48,738 nt of DNA from Pseudomonadota bacterium (GCA_021821365.1 JAKACN010000009.1:1-48738); one strand, 5' to 3'. Positions 1-9,404 are shown, numbered from the stretch's first letter. The notes: a model not told the origin generated them from the letters alone. Translations and numbers: made by a program.

Positions 1-527
1 GTTGGCTCATCCAGCAGGACCACCGCGGGATCTCCCGCCACTGTCATGGCAATTTCGAGGGAGCGCTGTTCGGCATAGGTCAGCAGACCTGCCTCGACTG
101 ATCGTCTTCCCTGCAAATTCACTTTTTCCATCAATGCCTGCGTACGCTCCTCGACATCTCGCAGCGAATCCAGCGAGCGAAACAAGGTAAAACGATGCCC
201 CAGCGACCACAGTACGGAGCACCTGATGTTTTCGAAGACGGACAACCGTTGAAAGATGTTGGTGATTTGAAACGACCGTGACAGGCCGCGACGATAAATC
301 TGATGCGGCTCCAGGCCGGCGATCTGCCACCCCTTGAGCAGCACCTCCCCTTTGCTGGGAGCAAACCGGCCGCTGATCATGTTGAACAGGGTTGATTTCC
401 CGGCACCGTTCGGGCCGATCAGGGCGATGCGTTCGCCAGCCAGCACATCCATGGTCACATTGCGGATGATTTCCGTACTGCCGAAGGACTTGGCAACACC
501 GCGCAGGCTGAGTGCAATATCAGTCAT
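1..527 (-). CDS. LivG-type ABC transporter ATP-binding protein (3' end outside window)
   Basis: This is the ATPase subunit of a branched-chain-amino-acid-type (HAAT family) ABC importer, powering uptake from the cytoplasmic face of the inner membrane. About 175 residues are visible, starting MTDIALSLRGVAKSFG. Walker A is GPNGAGKST, the signature region reads LTYAEQRSLEIAM (LivG proteins usually have LSYGQQR), and Walker B with the catalytic Glu is AVVLLDEP close to the edge. The ATG is 2 nt after the stop of the upstream permease and is preceded by a purine-rich AGGGGAGA ribosome site, so it is the last visible gene of the transporter operon. The C-terminal third and any LivF partner lie beyond position 1. 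The family is certain; the substrate is not. Confidence 0.93.
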   Translation of the reverse strand, partial: MTDIALSLRGVAKSFGSTEIIRNVTMDVLAGERIALIGPNGAGKSTLFNMISGRFAPSKGEVLLKGWQIAGLEPHQIYRRGLSRSFQITNIFQRLSVFENIRCSVLWSLGHRFTLFRSLDSLRDVEERTQALMEKVNLQGRRSVEAGLLTYAEQRSLEIAMTVAGDPAVVLLDEP

Positions 528-529
528 CG

Positions 530-1759
530 CTATCTCCCCTTCCTGTCGAACCCTGGCACGGCCAATCCCGGCACCTGACGTCTTTTCGCCATGAGGAGAT
601 ATCCAAGACATGCAATTACTGCCACAGCAAAAACTGCGGGAGCCAGGTAATGCGGGATCTTGCCGGAGAGCGCAAGCTTTTCCGCGATCTGGAAAGTGCT
701 CTCGTCCTGCCAGGCGTACACACTCTCCACTGCGGCGATGCACACGATGATGGAGACTGTCGCCATTGCCGCTGTACGCAGTCGCAATCGCCTGTACGCC
801 CCGCTGATTAGCAGTTCTGCGATGCCTTGCGGCGCAAAGAGAACGATGAGGATGAACAGCATGCCGAAATAGAGTAGCCACGCATCCGTCCAGGTCGAAA
901 TCACGGAGAGGAACAGGACGAAGACAAACGCACCGATCACTGGACCAATGAAATGCCCGACGCCGCCCAGATAGGTGGCAATCAGGACCATGCCGGATTG
1001 TGCGATGCCGAGATTTTCCGCAGTGACCAGCTCATAGTTCAGCACCGACATTCCCCCGGCCACACCGGCAAAGCCACCGGCCAGGACCATGACCGTCAAA
1101 CGGATGTAGCCCGGGTTGAATCCGACGAAGGCAACGCGTTCGGGGTTGTCCCGAACCGCATTGGCAAGACGGCCCAGCGGCGTGCGCGTGAATGCGTACA
1201 TGCCGATGCCCGCGATCACGGACCAGGCAAGCGCGAGGCAATAGATCTCGTTCGCGGAACCGAAATCCAGTCCGAGCACCGGCGTGGACAGCATCCGGTT
1301 GGTGGAGATCCCGTTTTCCCCGCCGAATGTGCCGGGCAGCATCGCCGCAACAGCGACGATCATCTCCGCAACGCCCAGCGTGATCATGGCAAAGACAGTG
1401 CCCGAGCGGCGGGTTGAGAAATAGCCGAACAGGAGCCCGGCGAGCGATCCGCCCGCAGCGCCCACCAGCGGGACGGCAATCATCCCCAGTCCAAGACCGT
1501 CGGCGCCGAACCTGTTGATGACATGAATGGCGCAGTAGGCGCCGATTCCGGAGTAGACGGCATGGCCGAACGACAGCAGGCCAGCCTGACCCAGCAGCAT
1601 GTTGTAGGACATGGCGAGCACGGAAGTGATCGCGACCTGGGTGAGGAAGGTCAACAGGAACCCGCGCGACATCACGCCTGGTGCCAGCAAGGCTGCGGCA
1701 AGCAACACCACAGCGATCAGGACACGGGATCGTATCTTGTCTGGTTGGAGTGCATGCAT
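530..1759 (-). CDS. LivM-type branched-chain ABC transporter permease
   Basis: Inner-membrane permease of the same importer, 409 residues, starting MHALQPDKIRSRVL. Family features are the GQAGLLSFGHAVYSGIGAY stretch near the N-terminus, the conserved RDNPERVAFVGFNP segment (the EAA-like loop that contacts the ATPases) and several hydrophobic spans. The start was chosen because ATG at 1757-1759 follows the stop of the upstream permease by one base and has GGAGG about 6 nt upstream; longer in-frame starts would lie inside that gene. After the usual core, about 70 residues add two further hydrophobic stretches before a basic tail (MAKRRQ), an extension not needed for the permease fold. Substrate is unknown. 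Confidence 0.92.
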   Translation of the reverse strand: MHALQPDKIRSRVLIAVVLLAAALLAPGVMSRGFLLTFLTQVAITSVLAMSYNMLLGQAGLLSFGHAVYSGIGAYCAIHVINRFGADGLGLGMIAVPLVGAAGGSLAGLLFGYFSTRRSGTVFAMITLGVAEMIVAVAAMLPGTFGGENGISTNRMLSTPVLGLDFGSANEIYCLALAWSVIAGIGMYAFTRTPLGRLANAVRDNPERVAFVGFNPGYIRLTVMVLAGGFAGVAGGMSVLNYELVTAENLGIAQSGMVLIATYLGGVGHFIGPVIGAFVFVLFLSVISTWTDAWLLYFGMLFILIVLFAPQGIAELLISGAYRRLRLRTAAMATVSIIVCIAAVESVYAWQDESTFQIAEKLALSGKIPHYLAPAVFAVAVIACLGYLLMAKRRQVPGLAVPGFDRKGR

Positions 1760-1760
1760 G

Positions 1761-2708
1761 TCAGACCTCCCGCTTTCCGAACAGGCCACGCGGGCGGACG
1801 ACCAGCACCAGCAGCATGACCATGAAAGGCAATACCGGACCAAGCTGGGCGACGGTAATTCTGAAAACCTCGGTGTCAAGCGCCGCAGCCAGATCTGTCG
1901 CGCCGCTTGACATCGCAAGCTGGTATGGCGACACATCGACAAGCACGGAAAAAGTCTGGATGAAGCCCACCAGGATTGAGGCGAGGAAGGCACCCGCCAG
2001 CGAGCCGATTCCGCCAAGCACAATAATGACGAATACGATCGGCCCGACGGTGTGCGCCATAGCCGGCTCCGTCACCGCAGCAGGGGCACCGACCGCGCCG
2101 GCCAGCCCCGCCAGGCCGACGCCTATACCGAACACGGACATGAAGATACGCGGCACATTGTGGCCGAGGGCTTCCGCCATTTTCGGATGCGTCAAGGCTG
2201 CCTGAATGATCAGGCCGACGCGGGTGCGGGTCATGGCCAGATAGAGCACGGCAAGCACGCCGACAGCAATCAGCATGATGAAGCCCCGGTAGGCCGGGAA
2301 GGCCATTCCATACAAGGAAAATACGGATCCCTGCAGGAGTTCAGGCGCTTCATACCCCACGGGGGCCTTACCCCAGGCCAGGTGCACGATTTCTTCGATC
2401 AGATATGCCAGCCCGAAGGTGAAGAGAAGCTCGGCGACGTGGCCGTGCTGGTGCACCCTGCGCAGGCCATAGCGCTCCACCAGCATGCCGAGCGTGGCAA
2501 CGGCAATGGGTGCAAGGAACAGCGCCGGGAAGAACCCTGTCCTGGCGCCAATCGCATAGGCGGCGTAAGCGCCAAGCATGTAGAAGCTGGCATGGGCAAA
2601 ATTGAGGACGCCCATCATCGAAAAAATCAGAGTCAGGCCCGCCGACAGCAGGAAGAGCAGCAGTCCGAGGCTAAGGGCGTTTAGTGAGGTAATGACAAGA
2701 GTACTCAT
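1761..2708 (-). CDS. LivH-type branched-chain ABC transporter permease
   Basis: First permease of the importer, 315 residues, a usual size for LivH proteins. It starts MSTLVITSLNALSLGLLLFL and carries the characteristic FSMMGVLNFAHASFYMLGAY motif, further hydrophobic helices and a DNVPR-like cytoplasmic loop (here HNVPRIFMSVFGIGVG). The ATG at 2706-2708 fits family length; in-frame starts further upstream would add a polar tail lacking homology. It is followed by LivM with a one-base gap, implying translational coupling, and preceded by about 180 nt after the binding-protein gene. The two permeases presumably form a heterodimeric channel served by the LivG/LivF ATPases. Confidence 0.93.
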   Translation of the reverse strand: MSTLVITSLNALSLGLLLFLLSAGLTLIFSMMGVLNFAHASFYMLGAYAAYAIGARTGFFPALFLAPIAVATLGMLVERYGLRRVHQHGHVAELLFTFGLAYLIEEIVHLAWGKAPVGYEAPELLQGSVFSLYGMAFPAYRGFIMLIAVGVLAVLYLAMTRTRVGLIIQAALTHPKMAEALGHNVPRIFMSVFGIGVGLAGLAGAVGAPAAVTEPAMAHTVGPIVFVIIVLGGIGSLAGAFLASILVGFIQTFSVLVDVSPYQLAMSSGATDLAAALDTEVFRITVAQLGPVLPFMVMLLVLVVRPRGLFGKREV

Positions 2709-2889
2709 AAGATTTCTGCTGGCGATATGCGCCGTCGCTGGCAGGCACGCATTGCAAAATGCAGGCGTGAGTTGGCCCCTGCCGCGCTTGGCACGCATTT
2801 CCGTCGGACTTCCCTGAAGACGAGTGGGGGCGCCGGCGCTTAATTGTTCAAGGAAATGCCAGTCGGCTCGAAGAAGAGCCCGGCTATGC

Positions 2890-4128
2890 TTATGGCCGCT
2901 TCATCTGGCAGGTTGTCGGCAAGGCGCTGACGAATGCCTCGAACTTGCTGTTCGTCTGGAAGCCGACAACGCCCGTGCCTTCGGAATCGTTCTTTACTTC
3001 AGCCGGACCGCCATTGGCGGCCGTTTTCTTCATCGTCGAGGTGAACATCGGGAGCATGATCTGGTGATCGGCCTTGCGCATTTCCGCTTCCCCTGTATCG
3101 GCAGTAAATTTCATGCCTTCCAGGGCGAGTGCGATGGCTTTGGGATCGTTCGATTTTGCCTGCCTTGCCGCCGCTTCAAACATCTGCATCATGGTGCGGA
3201 TCTGTTGGAAGTACAGCTCGATCCCGTATTTCTTTTTGAAGTCCGCGGCGAACTTTTCCGACTTGTTTTGCGGGATGTTCGGCGCCCAGACGCTCACCAC
3301 TCGCAAGCGGTCGATCCCTGCTTCACGCACTGCCGTGGGAGCGCCGAAGCCGGAACCGTAAATGGTGTAGAGGCTCACATTGAGATTGGCGTCCTTGACC
3401 GCCTTGACCAGCAAGGACAAATCGTTGCCCCAGTTGCCGGTCAGGATCGTATCCGCATTCGCGGCTTTCACCTTGGCGACATAAGTGGAGAAATCCTTGA
3501 CCTGACCAAAGGGATGCAAGTCGTCGCCAACGATCTTGATGTCCGGGCGGCGCAGCGGCAAGAGATGTTTTGCGGAGGCGGAGACCTGCTGCCCGAGCGC
3601 ATAGTTCTGGTTGATCAGATAGACATTCTTGACAGACGGGTTGCGCACCAGCTCCTGCGCAATCACCTGCACCTTCATTTCCACGTTCGGATCGAACCGG
3701 AAATGCCAGAAATTGCACTTGGCATTGGTAAGGTCGTTATCGATGGCCGAGTGGTTCAGGTAAAGCTCCGGGGAATCCGGATTGCGCTGGTTGTACTTGG
3801 ACACTGCATCGGACAGTGCGGCGGCCACCGCCGAGCTGTTGCCCTGGGTAATAAAGCGGATCCCCTGATCGACCGCCTGCTTGAATGCATTGAGCGACTC
3901 CTGCGGGCTGCCCTTCCCGTCAATGCTCACGAGCTCCAGCTTCTGCCCGTTGATGCCGCCGCGCGCGTTGATTTCGTCGAACATGGCCTGCAGCGTCTTG
4001 CGCTGCTGGTCCCCCACATTGGCAAAAGGCCCGGACACGCCGTCGAGCTGCGCGATCCTGACCTGTGCATGTGAAGAACCTGCAAGGGCAATGCCCAGAC
4101 AGAGCGCGATATGTCGAAATAGTTTCAT
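2890..4128 (-). CDS. Periplasmic substrate-binding protein of branched-chain-type ABC transporter
   Basis: Periplasmic solute receptor (Peripla_BP_6 / LivK fold), 412 residues. The N-terminus MKLFRHIALCLGIALAGSSHA is a signal peptide with a probable cleavage after SSHA. The mature part opens with VRIAQLDGVSGPFANVG and contains the family's NARGGINGQKLELVSIDG segment. The ATG at 4126-4128 has AGGAGA 6 nt upstream. The gene sits between the FAD dehydrogenase and the permeases on the same strand, so the ligand is probably the substrate, or a precursor, of the flavoprotein and aldehyde dehydrogenase. In proteobacteria such receptors bind amino acids, amides, urea or aromatic acids; nothing here decides among them. 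Confidence 0.92.
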   Translation of the reverse strand: MKLFRHIALCLGIALAGSSHAQVRIAQLDGVSGPFANVGDQQRKTLQAMFDEINARGGINGQKLELVSIDGKGSPQESLNAFKQAVDQGIRFITQGNSSAVAAALSDAVSKYNQRNPDSPELYLNHSAIDNDLTNAKCNFWHFRFDPNVEMKVQVIAQELVRNPSVKNVYLINQNYALGQQVSASAKHLLPLRRPDIKIVGDDLHPFGQVKDFSTYVAKVKAANADTILTGNWGNDLSLLVKAVKDANLNVSLYTIYGSGFGAPTAVREAGIDRLRVVSVWAPNIPQNKSEKFAADFKKKYGIELYFQQIRTMMQMFEAAARQAKSNDPKAIALALEGMKFTADTGEAEMRKADHQIMLPMFTSTMKKTAANGGPAEVKNDSEGTGVVGFQTNSKFEAFVSALPTTCQMKRP

Positions 4129-4157
4129 TATTGTCTCCTGAATAATGGGCACTGGCG

Positions 4158-5648
4158 CTACCGACTGGCGGCGACGGCGCTGTCTGCATGCCTCTGCTCT
4201 GCAATATGCTGGGCTGCCATTCGCCCGAATACCAGCCCGCGCAGGACTGAAGTGGAGCCGGTGTACACCTGGTGGTAGATTCCGACTGTCTCGCCTGCGG
4301 CATACAAGCCGGGAATGACATACCCATCCTGCGAAAGGACCTGGGCATGGGTATTGACCTTGAGTCCGCCGAAAGTGAAGCAGTTGCTCGAAATGATCGG
4401 ATAGGCATAGAACGGCCCCTTGTCAATCGGCCGCGACCAGTGCGACTTGGCCGGATAGATCCCCCGCGTGGCGCGATAGTCAAGGTCGAATGGTGTGAAT
4501 GCGCTCTCTCCCACCGGACACGCCGCATTGAAAACGGCAACAGTCTCACAGAGTGCGTGCGGTACCACACCAATTTTTTTCGCAAGTTCCTCGATGGTTT
4601 GTGCCTGAATTGGCGGAAGGTCGGAGCGAATGCTGGTTTTCCAACGTGGAATGTCTTCGACTTTGGAATCGAAGACGACATGCACCAGGCCCCTCGGCTG
4701 CTCCGCAAAGCTGCGGGCAATATTGTCGTAATGCGCGTCCACCGTGCCGGGTGCTTCATCGGTAAAGCGTTTTCCCTCCGTATTGACGAGAATGCCGTAG
4801 GGATAAATGAAGACGACGGCCTCTGCCTGGAGCGAGCGTGGATCGACGGGCTCCGCGTGGTAGGAGCCGAATTCACCCGCCGGCGCGGCGCCTGCCGCCA
4901 GCGCCATCCGGATGCCTTCTCCGCGGTTGTAATAGCCGCCGATGGCAACCGGCCTGATCCTGGATGCTTTCGACCCAATATACTGGGTCATCATTTCCGC
5001 ATTGCCCTGGAAGCCGCCACTGGCCAGGATGACATTTCTTGCATGAATGGATCGGCGTAAACCGTCCGGACCCACCACCACTGCGCCGCACACACGTCCG
5101 TGGTCATCGCGGATCAAGTCGACCGCCGTCGTCCGGTAGGCGATTTCCCCGCCCATCTCCAACGCCTTCGCGCGCAGCGTTTCGATGATCGCCAGGCCGC
5201 CTCCCTTGGCAGCGATGCGCGTCGTATTCTGCGTCAGCAGATAGATGGGCTGAGGCTCGAAGGACAACCCGAAGCGCTTGAGCCAGCCGATCGTGCCCGG
5301 AACCTTGCCAGCGAAGGTGCTGATGACTTCCGGATCGGGAAAAGGATGCGACTTGACGTAGGACGGCCACTGGCTCGGAGCGCCACCTGCCGCTTCCAGC
5401 ACGTTGGGGTCAAGATTGAAGCCCGGGTTGAGCGCGAAGTGTTCCTCGAAATCGTCACTGATTTCTTCGTCATTCTTCATCCGCATGTAAGCCTCGGTCC
5501 AGCGCGAATTACCGCCGAAATCGTCCGGCGTCGCGCGCTCGAGGTTAAGTGTCGTCAGGCCGTTTTCCCGTGCAGTGACAGCGGCAGACAGCCCCGCCAC
5601 GCCGCAGCCGACGATGAGGACGTCAACCTCTTCTCGCATCTGATTCAT
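4158..5648 (-). CDS. FAD-dependent dehydrogenase, fumarate reductase/TcuA-like flavoprotein
   Basis: A 496-residue flavoprotein of the FAD_binding_2 group (succinate dehydrogenase/fumarate reductase flavoprotein, tricarballylate dehydrogenase TcuA and 3-ketosteroid dehydrogenase relatives). The dinucleotide-binding motif VGCGVAGLS is at residues 13-20, GGNSRWTEAYMR follows, and the C-terminal FAD-contact segment reads GLYAAGETVGIYHQVYTGS. No covalent-FAD histidine context or signal peptide is visible, so it is probably a soluble or peripheral dehydrogenase. The start MNQMREEVDVLIVG has AGGAGA upstream. The stop lies 29 nt before the binding-protein gene and the start 40 nt after the aldehyde dehydrogenase stop, so all are probably co-transcribed. 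The resemblance is nearest to TcuA, but the substrate is not shown by the sequence. Confidence 0.85.
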   Translation of the reverse strand: MNQMREEVDVLIVGCGVAGLSAAVTARENGLTTLNLERATPDDFGGNSRWTEAYMRMKNDEEISDDFEEHFALNPGFNLDPNVLEAAGGAPSQWPSYVKSHPFPDPEVISTFAGKVPGTIGWLKRFGLSFEPQPIYLLTQNTTRIAAKGGGLAIIETLRAKALEMGGEIAYRTTAVDLIRDDHGRVCGAVVVGPDGLRRSIHARNVILASGGFQGNAEMMTQYIGSKASRIRPVAIGGYYNRGEGIRMALAAGAAPAGEFGSYHAEPVDPRSLQAEAVVFIYPYGILVNTEGKRFTDEAPGTVDAHYDNIARSFAEQPRGLVHVVFDSKVEDIPRWKTSIRSDLPPIQAQTIEELAKKIGVVPHALCETVAVFNAACPVGESAFTPFDLDYRATRGIYPAKSHWSRPIDKGPFYAYPIISSNCFTFGGLKVNTHAQVLSQDGYVIPGLYAAGETVGIYHQVYTGSTSVLRGLVFGRMAAQHIAEQRHADSAVAASR

Positions 5649-5688
5649 GTCTGTTCTCCTTGTTTCTCTTGTTCGCCGTGCGACGGCA

Positions 5689-7167
5689 TCAACCGAGCAC
5701 GAATGCGTTCGGCCGGTCGGGCCTGGTCGTGATCCATACGCTCTTGGCCTGCAGGTACTCATGCACGCCGTCGAGGCCGCCTTCGCGCCCGATGCCGCTG
5801 TGCTTGTAGCCGCCGAAGGGCGTAGTGAAACTCGTGGCGCGGTAGTTGTTGACCCAGACCGTTCCCGCCTCCAACCGCTCCGAGCAATGGATCGCCTTGT
5901 GCAGGTCCTGTGTCCACACGGCGGCAGCCAGGCCGTACTGCGTGTCGTTCGCCATCTGCAGTGCTTCGTCCACCGTGTCGAACGGGATCACGGCAAGCAC
6001 CGGGCCAAATACCTCTTCCTGTGCAATGCGCATCCGGTTATGCACGCCGGTGAAGATAGTCGGCGCGATGAACTGCCCCTGCCCGTATTCCGCGCCCGAC
6101 AATGGATAGCCGCCGAGAACGCAGGTCGCACCTTCGGATTTAGCTATCTCGATATACCTGAGGATCTTCTCGAATTGCGGTCGTGTGGCGATCGGTCCGA
6201 TCTGCGTCTGCGGGTCAGAGGGGTTACCAATTCGTGCGGAACCGACAAGCTCGACAAGCCTGCGAACGAAAACGTCATGGATCGAGCGCTCCAGCAGCAA
6301 GCGCGAGCCCGCCATGCACGTCTGGCCGGCTGCGCCAAAAATACCGGCGACGGCGCCGCGGACCGCCTGATCGATCTCGGCATCAGCAAAGACGATGTTC
6401 GCGGATTTGCCCCCTAGCTCCAGCGTGACTTTCTTGAAGCCCCTGGCGGCTGCTTCGGCCACCAAACGGCCGCCCGCTTCGCCGCCGGTGAACGCAATCT
6501 TTGCCGTCAGCGGATGGTTGATCAGCGCTTCGCCAATCTCATTGCCGTAACCCGTCACCACATTAACGACGCCCGCTGGGAAACCTGCTTCCAGCGCAAG
6601 CGCTGCCAGTTCGAGCAAGGGCGGCGACGTGAATTCGGATGGCTTGATGACGATAGTGTTGCCGCAAGCGAGCGCGGGCGCCATTTTCCAGGCAGTCAGG
6701 GCCAAGGGCGAATTCCATGGCGTGATGGCGACTACCACACCCAAAGGTTCGTAGCGCACATAGTTGAAGACGCCCGGCTTGTTGATTGGCACCACAGCGC
6801 CCTGGATCTTGTCGGCGAGTCCCGCGTAGTAATAAAACCATTGGGCCACGTTCTTCGCCTGACCCGAGACCTCGGTGATGTTCTTGCCGTTGCTGCGATG
6901 CTCCACCTGCGCCAGGCGATCCGCATCCCGTTCGACGAGATCGCCGAGCTTGCGCAGCAGCGCTCCACGCTGGGTCGCGGTCAGACTTGCCCATTCCGGA
7001 GAATGAAATGCCTGGTGAGCAGCGGTCACAGCGAGGCCCGCATCCTCCGCATTTCCTCGTGGCACCTCTGCCCACACCTGCCCGGAAAACGGATCTGGCG
7101 TCTGGATCCAGGCGCCAGATGCCGCGTCTCGCCAGGACGCCCCAATCATCATTTGATAGCGCTTCAT
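5689..7167 (-). CDS. NAD(P)-dependent aldehyde dehydrogenase
   Basis: Aldehyde dehydrogenase superfamily enzyme of 492 residues, full length. Visible active-site elements are Asn152 in TPWNSPLA, the general base Glu250 in VTLELGGKSANIVF and the nucleophile Cys284 in GQTCMAGSRLL. The usual FTGS cofactor motif reads FTGGEAGGRL. The start MKRYQMMIGASWRD has GGAGAGTCA immediately upstream. This is the first gene of the minus-strand operon with the flavoprotein and ABC importer and lies directly behind a 21-bp inverted repeat that may be its operator. It probably oxidises an aldehyde formed from the imported compound to the acid; the substrate cannot be told from the sequence. Confidence 0.93.
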   Translation of the reverse strand: MKRYQMMIGASWRDAASGAWIQTPDPFSGQVWAEVPRGNAEDAGLAVTAAHQAFHSPEWASLTATQRGALLRKLGDLVERDADRLAQVEHRSNGKNITEVSGQAKNVAQWFYYYAGLADKIQGAVVPINKPGVFNYVRYEPLGVVVAITPWNSPLALTAWKMAPALACGNTIVIKPSEFTSPPLLELAALALEAGFPAGVVNVVTGYGNEIGEALINHPLTAKIAFTGGEAGGRLVAEAAARGFKKVTLELGGKSANIVFADAEIDQAVRGAVAGIFGAAGQTCMAGSRLLLERSIHDVFVRRLVELVGSARIGNPSDPQTQIGPIATRPQFEKILRYIEIAKSEGATCVLGGYPLSGAEYGQGQFIAPTIFTGVHNRMRIAQEEVFGPVLAVIPFDTVDEALQMANDTQYGLAAAVWTQDLHKAIHCSERLEAGTVWVNNYRATSFTTPFGGYKHSGIGREGGLDGVHEYLQAKSVWITTRPDRPNAFVLG

Positions 7168-7238
7168 TGACTCTCCTGCCTCACATTGTGCGTGTAATGA
7201 TCACTGCCTTGCCAATCATTCTGCTTCGGTTCGAGTGG

Positions 7239-7259
7239 ATAGTAGCGTCGTTCTACTAT
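7239..7259. promoter_or_regulatory. 21-bp inverted repeat, candidate operator of the aldehyde dehydrogenase/ABC operon
   Basis: ATAGTAG and CTACTAT are perfect 7-bp arms separated by the 7 bases CGTCGTT. The repeat is 72 bp upstream of the aldehyde dehydrogenase start, a normal place for a dimeric repressor or activator site. No intact regulator gene adjoins it. Regulator family is unknown. Confidence 0.5.
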
Positions 7260-7372
7260 TAACTCAACAGTTCTATCTAACGGAACGAAGGAAAAGGCGC
7301 ATCAGATTCGCGAAAGAATGGAGACTCTGGGGCGATGTGCATCGGCGGTAACGCTGCCCGGGTTGATCCGTT

Positions 7373-7831
7373 TCCGGCGCCGCCATCGGCGCCCATGTCA
7401 TCAACCTGCTGAACATCACCGTCAGCCCTTCGAAGGATCTGCTTTCGCTGGAGAAGGCGTCGCTGCAGTCTGCACGGGAAGTGTGTTTCCCCCTGGCCGG
7501 TGGACGCCGACAGGCATCTGAAGCAGCTCGAATCCCGCGATCTGGTCAACCTGCCCTCGGCGGCGCCGCGCGTACTGATGGAATTGCGGCAGGCGCACGA
7601 AGCCACGCTGGTACTGCGTTACAGTTGCCGGCCCAACGACAGGGTAAAGGTCGAACAGGCGATTCTGCGCGCCTTCCTGCAGCATCGTGGCGCCGCGTCC
7701 GGACGGCAGCCGAGGGATGCCCGCATATTGGCGGAGGCCGCGTAACGGCGCGGCGCCTTCAACCTGCTGTCGTTCAATCCCGAACAGACAGCCGTCAAAG
7801 TCGCGCGCTGCAACAGTTCGTCATGAATGAC
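7373..7831 (+). pseudogene. Possible decayed gene in the 740-bp gap between the aldehyde dehydrogenase and MFS genes
   Basis: The gap 7168-7907 has no intact gene. On the plus strand two short stretches look coding by amino-acid composition: about 7373-7480 (reading ...GAHVINLLNITVSPSKD...) and about 7497-7831 in another frame (reading ...LVNLPSAAPRVLMELRQ... and, beyond an in-frame TAA at 7743, ...RGAFNLLSFNPEQTAVK...). This would fit a gene broken by at least one frameshift and one stop codon. I do not recognise the protein. Its place and direction fit a divergently transcribed regulator of the operon to the left, but that is only position-based inference, and chance open reading in GC-rich DNA is a real alternative. 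Confidence 0.25.
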
Positions 7832-7907
7832 GAATTGCGCACGCCTTGACACGTCGTCGGAACGTGCCGCATGTTCCGGCAGCGCGTGTGATTAGCCCTG
7901 GGGAGTT

Positions 7908-9404
7908 CTACCTCGTTATCCCGTCGACGTTTGTGCCGGCCCCCAAACCTGAAGACGGTGCCGCGCTTGCCCGTGCATGACGCATCCGTGGAAACAGTAG
8001 CGCTACGATCAGCGCCAATACGATCAGATACCCCAAGCTCATTTCGAGCGCTGCATCGTAATCCGGGCGCGCAGCGTGATGTTCGAGGCGTCCATAAAAC
8101 AGCACGCCGATCAGTGCGACTCCCAATGCGTTCCCGGACTGCTGCACCATGGTGAGCACTCCGGACGCGGCACCGGCAAATTGTCCTGCCAGGCCGGCCA
8201 GCACCGTGGACACGAGCGGCGCCATGACGACCCCGATGCTCGCTCCTTGTGCAGCCAGAACCGGCGTCATCCAAAAGATGGTCTCTCCGGTGCCGGCAAA
8301 GGCCACAACCGCGCATTGCAATGCATGACTGCCGGCAAGCAGCAGCGCCCCCCAGGCAATCGTGTTCGGCCCCAGCAGCCGCGCGATACGCGCTCCGGTC
8401 AACGAGGTGGCAACAAATCCTGCGGCCATCACCGTGAAGATCAATCCCGAGTCGAGCGCGCCCAATCCCAGCCCTTGCTGCAGATACACCGCAAGCACAA
8501 AGTAAAACGACGCATTTCCGCAATAAAAGGCGAGCGTGATCACGAGGCCCAGCGCATAGGGGCGCTGGGCCAGCAATGCCGGCGGAACCAGCGGGCTTGC
8601 GCCGCGTGCCGCCAACCACTTTTGATGAGCGAAGAACAGCAGGAACAGAGGCAAGGCACCGGACAGGCAGATGCCGCTCCATGCCGGCCAACCCTGCTCC
8701 CGGCCCTCCACCAGCGGCAGGATGACCGAGACCGAGGCGATAGCAGCCAGCAGCATGCCGATCAGGTCGAGACTTGCCCTCGCTTGCGGCCGGAGCGGCG
8801 GAATCAGCCTGGGTGAAAGAAATAGCGCGATCACGCCGATCGGCACATTAATCAGGAAGCAACTGCGCCATCCAAGTCCGGCAATATCCGCGCGAATCAG
8901 CAGGCCGCCGACCAGCTGGCCGGCCACGGCACCCAGTCCAAGGCACAATCCATAAGCAGAGAAAGCCTTCGCGCGCTGCTCCCCGATGTACAACTCGCCG
9001 ATCATCGCCAGTACTTGCGGCTGCAGTAGCGCGCCGGCCAGTCCCTGCAGAATCCGGGCTGCGATCAGCACCTCGGCGTTCTGCGCCATGCCGCAAGCGA
9101 TCGACGCCAGCGTGAACGCGGCAAGCCCCGCGGCGAACATCCGCCGACGGCCGTAGAGGTCGCCCAGGCGCCCTCCCGTGATCAGCCCTGCAGCCGTCGC
9201 GAGGCCGTAACCCGCAACGACGAACTGCAGTGCGCCAGCACTGGCGGCGAGCTCATGCTGAATGGACGGTACGGCGACATTGATGATAAAGAAATCGAGT
9301 ACCACCATAAATGTGCCGCTCAGCATGAGCAACAACATCCTCCAGTTGAATACGTCAGTCTGTTTGACAGACTCGCAGGTATCGATGGCGTTTGTATCCG
9401 GCAT
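7908..9404 (-). CDS. DHA2-family (EmrB/QacA-type) MFS drug exporter
   Basis: A 498-residue major facilitator transporter, the usual length of the 14-helix DHA2 proton/drug antiporters. The first helix holds the subfamily mark VVLDFFIINVAVPSI, and motif A reads GGRLGDLYGRRRMF between helices 2 and 3. Strongly hydrophobic segments run to the C-terminus (LIVLALIVALLFPR). I chose ATG 9402-9404 (MPDTNAIDTCESVKQ): it gives normal length and has GGAATC 4 nt upstream. An in-frame start at 9545 would add 47 residues unlike the family. The gene stands alone, so substrates (drugs, dyes, toxic metabolites) are open. Confidence 0.88.
   Translation of the reverse strand: MPDTNAIDTCESVKQTDVFNWRMLLLMLSGTFMVVLDFFIINVAVPSIQHELAASAGALQFVVAGYGLATAAGLITGGRLGDLYGRRRMFAAGLAAFTLASIACGMAQNAEVLIAARILQGLAGALLQPQVLAMIGELYIGEQRAKAFSAYGLCLGLGAVAGQLVGGLLIRADIAGLGWRSCFLINVPIGVIALFLSPRLIPPLRPQARASLDLIGMLLAAIASVSVILPLVEGREQGWPAWSGICLSGALPLFLLFFAHQKWLAARGASPLVPPALLAQRPYALGLVITLAFYCGNASFYFVLAVYLQQGLGLGALDSGLIFTVMAAGFVATSLTGARIARLLGPNTIAWGALLLAGSHALQCAVVAFAGTGETIFWMTPVLAAQGASIGVVMAPLVSTVLAGLAGQFAGAASGVLTMVQQSGNALGVALIGVLFYGRLEHHAARPDYDAALEMSLGYLIVLALIVALLFPRMRHARASAAPSSGLGAGTNVDGITR

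Noticed and set aside
2824-4074. Long plus-strand open frame (416 codons) opposite the binding-protein gene
   Set aside because: It is the antisense shadow of a clear signal-peptide-bearing LivK-type protein; its translation is His/Arg/Gln-rich and has no recognisable domain.
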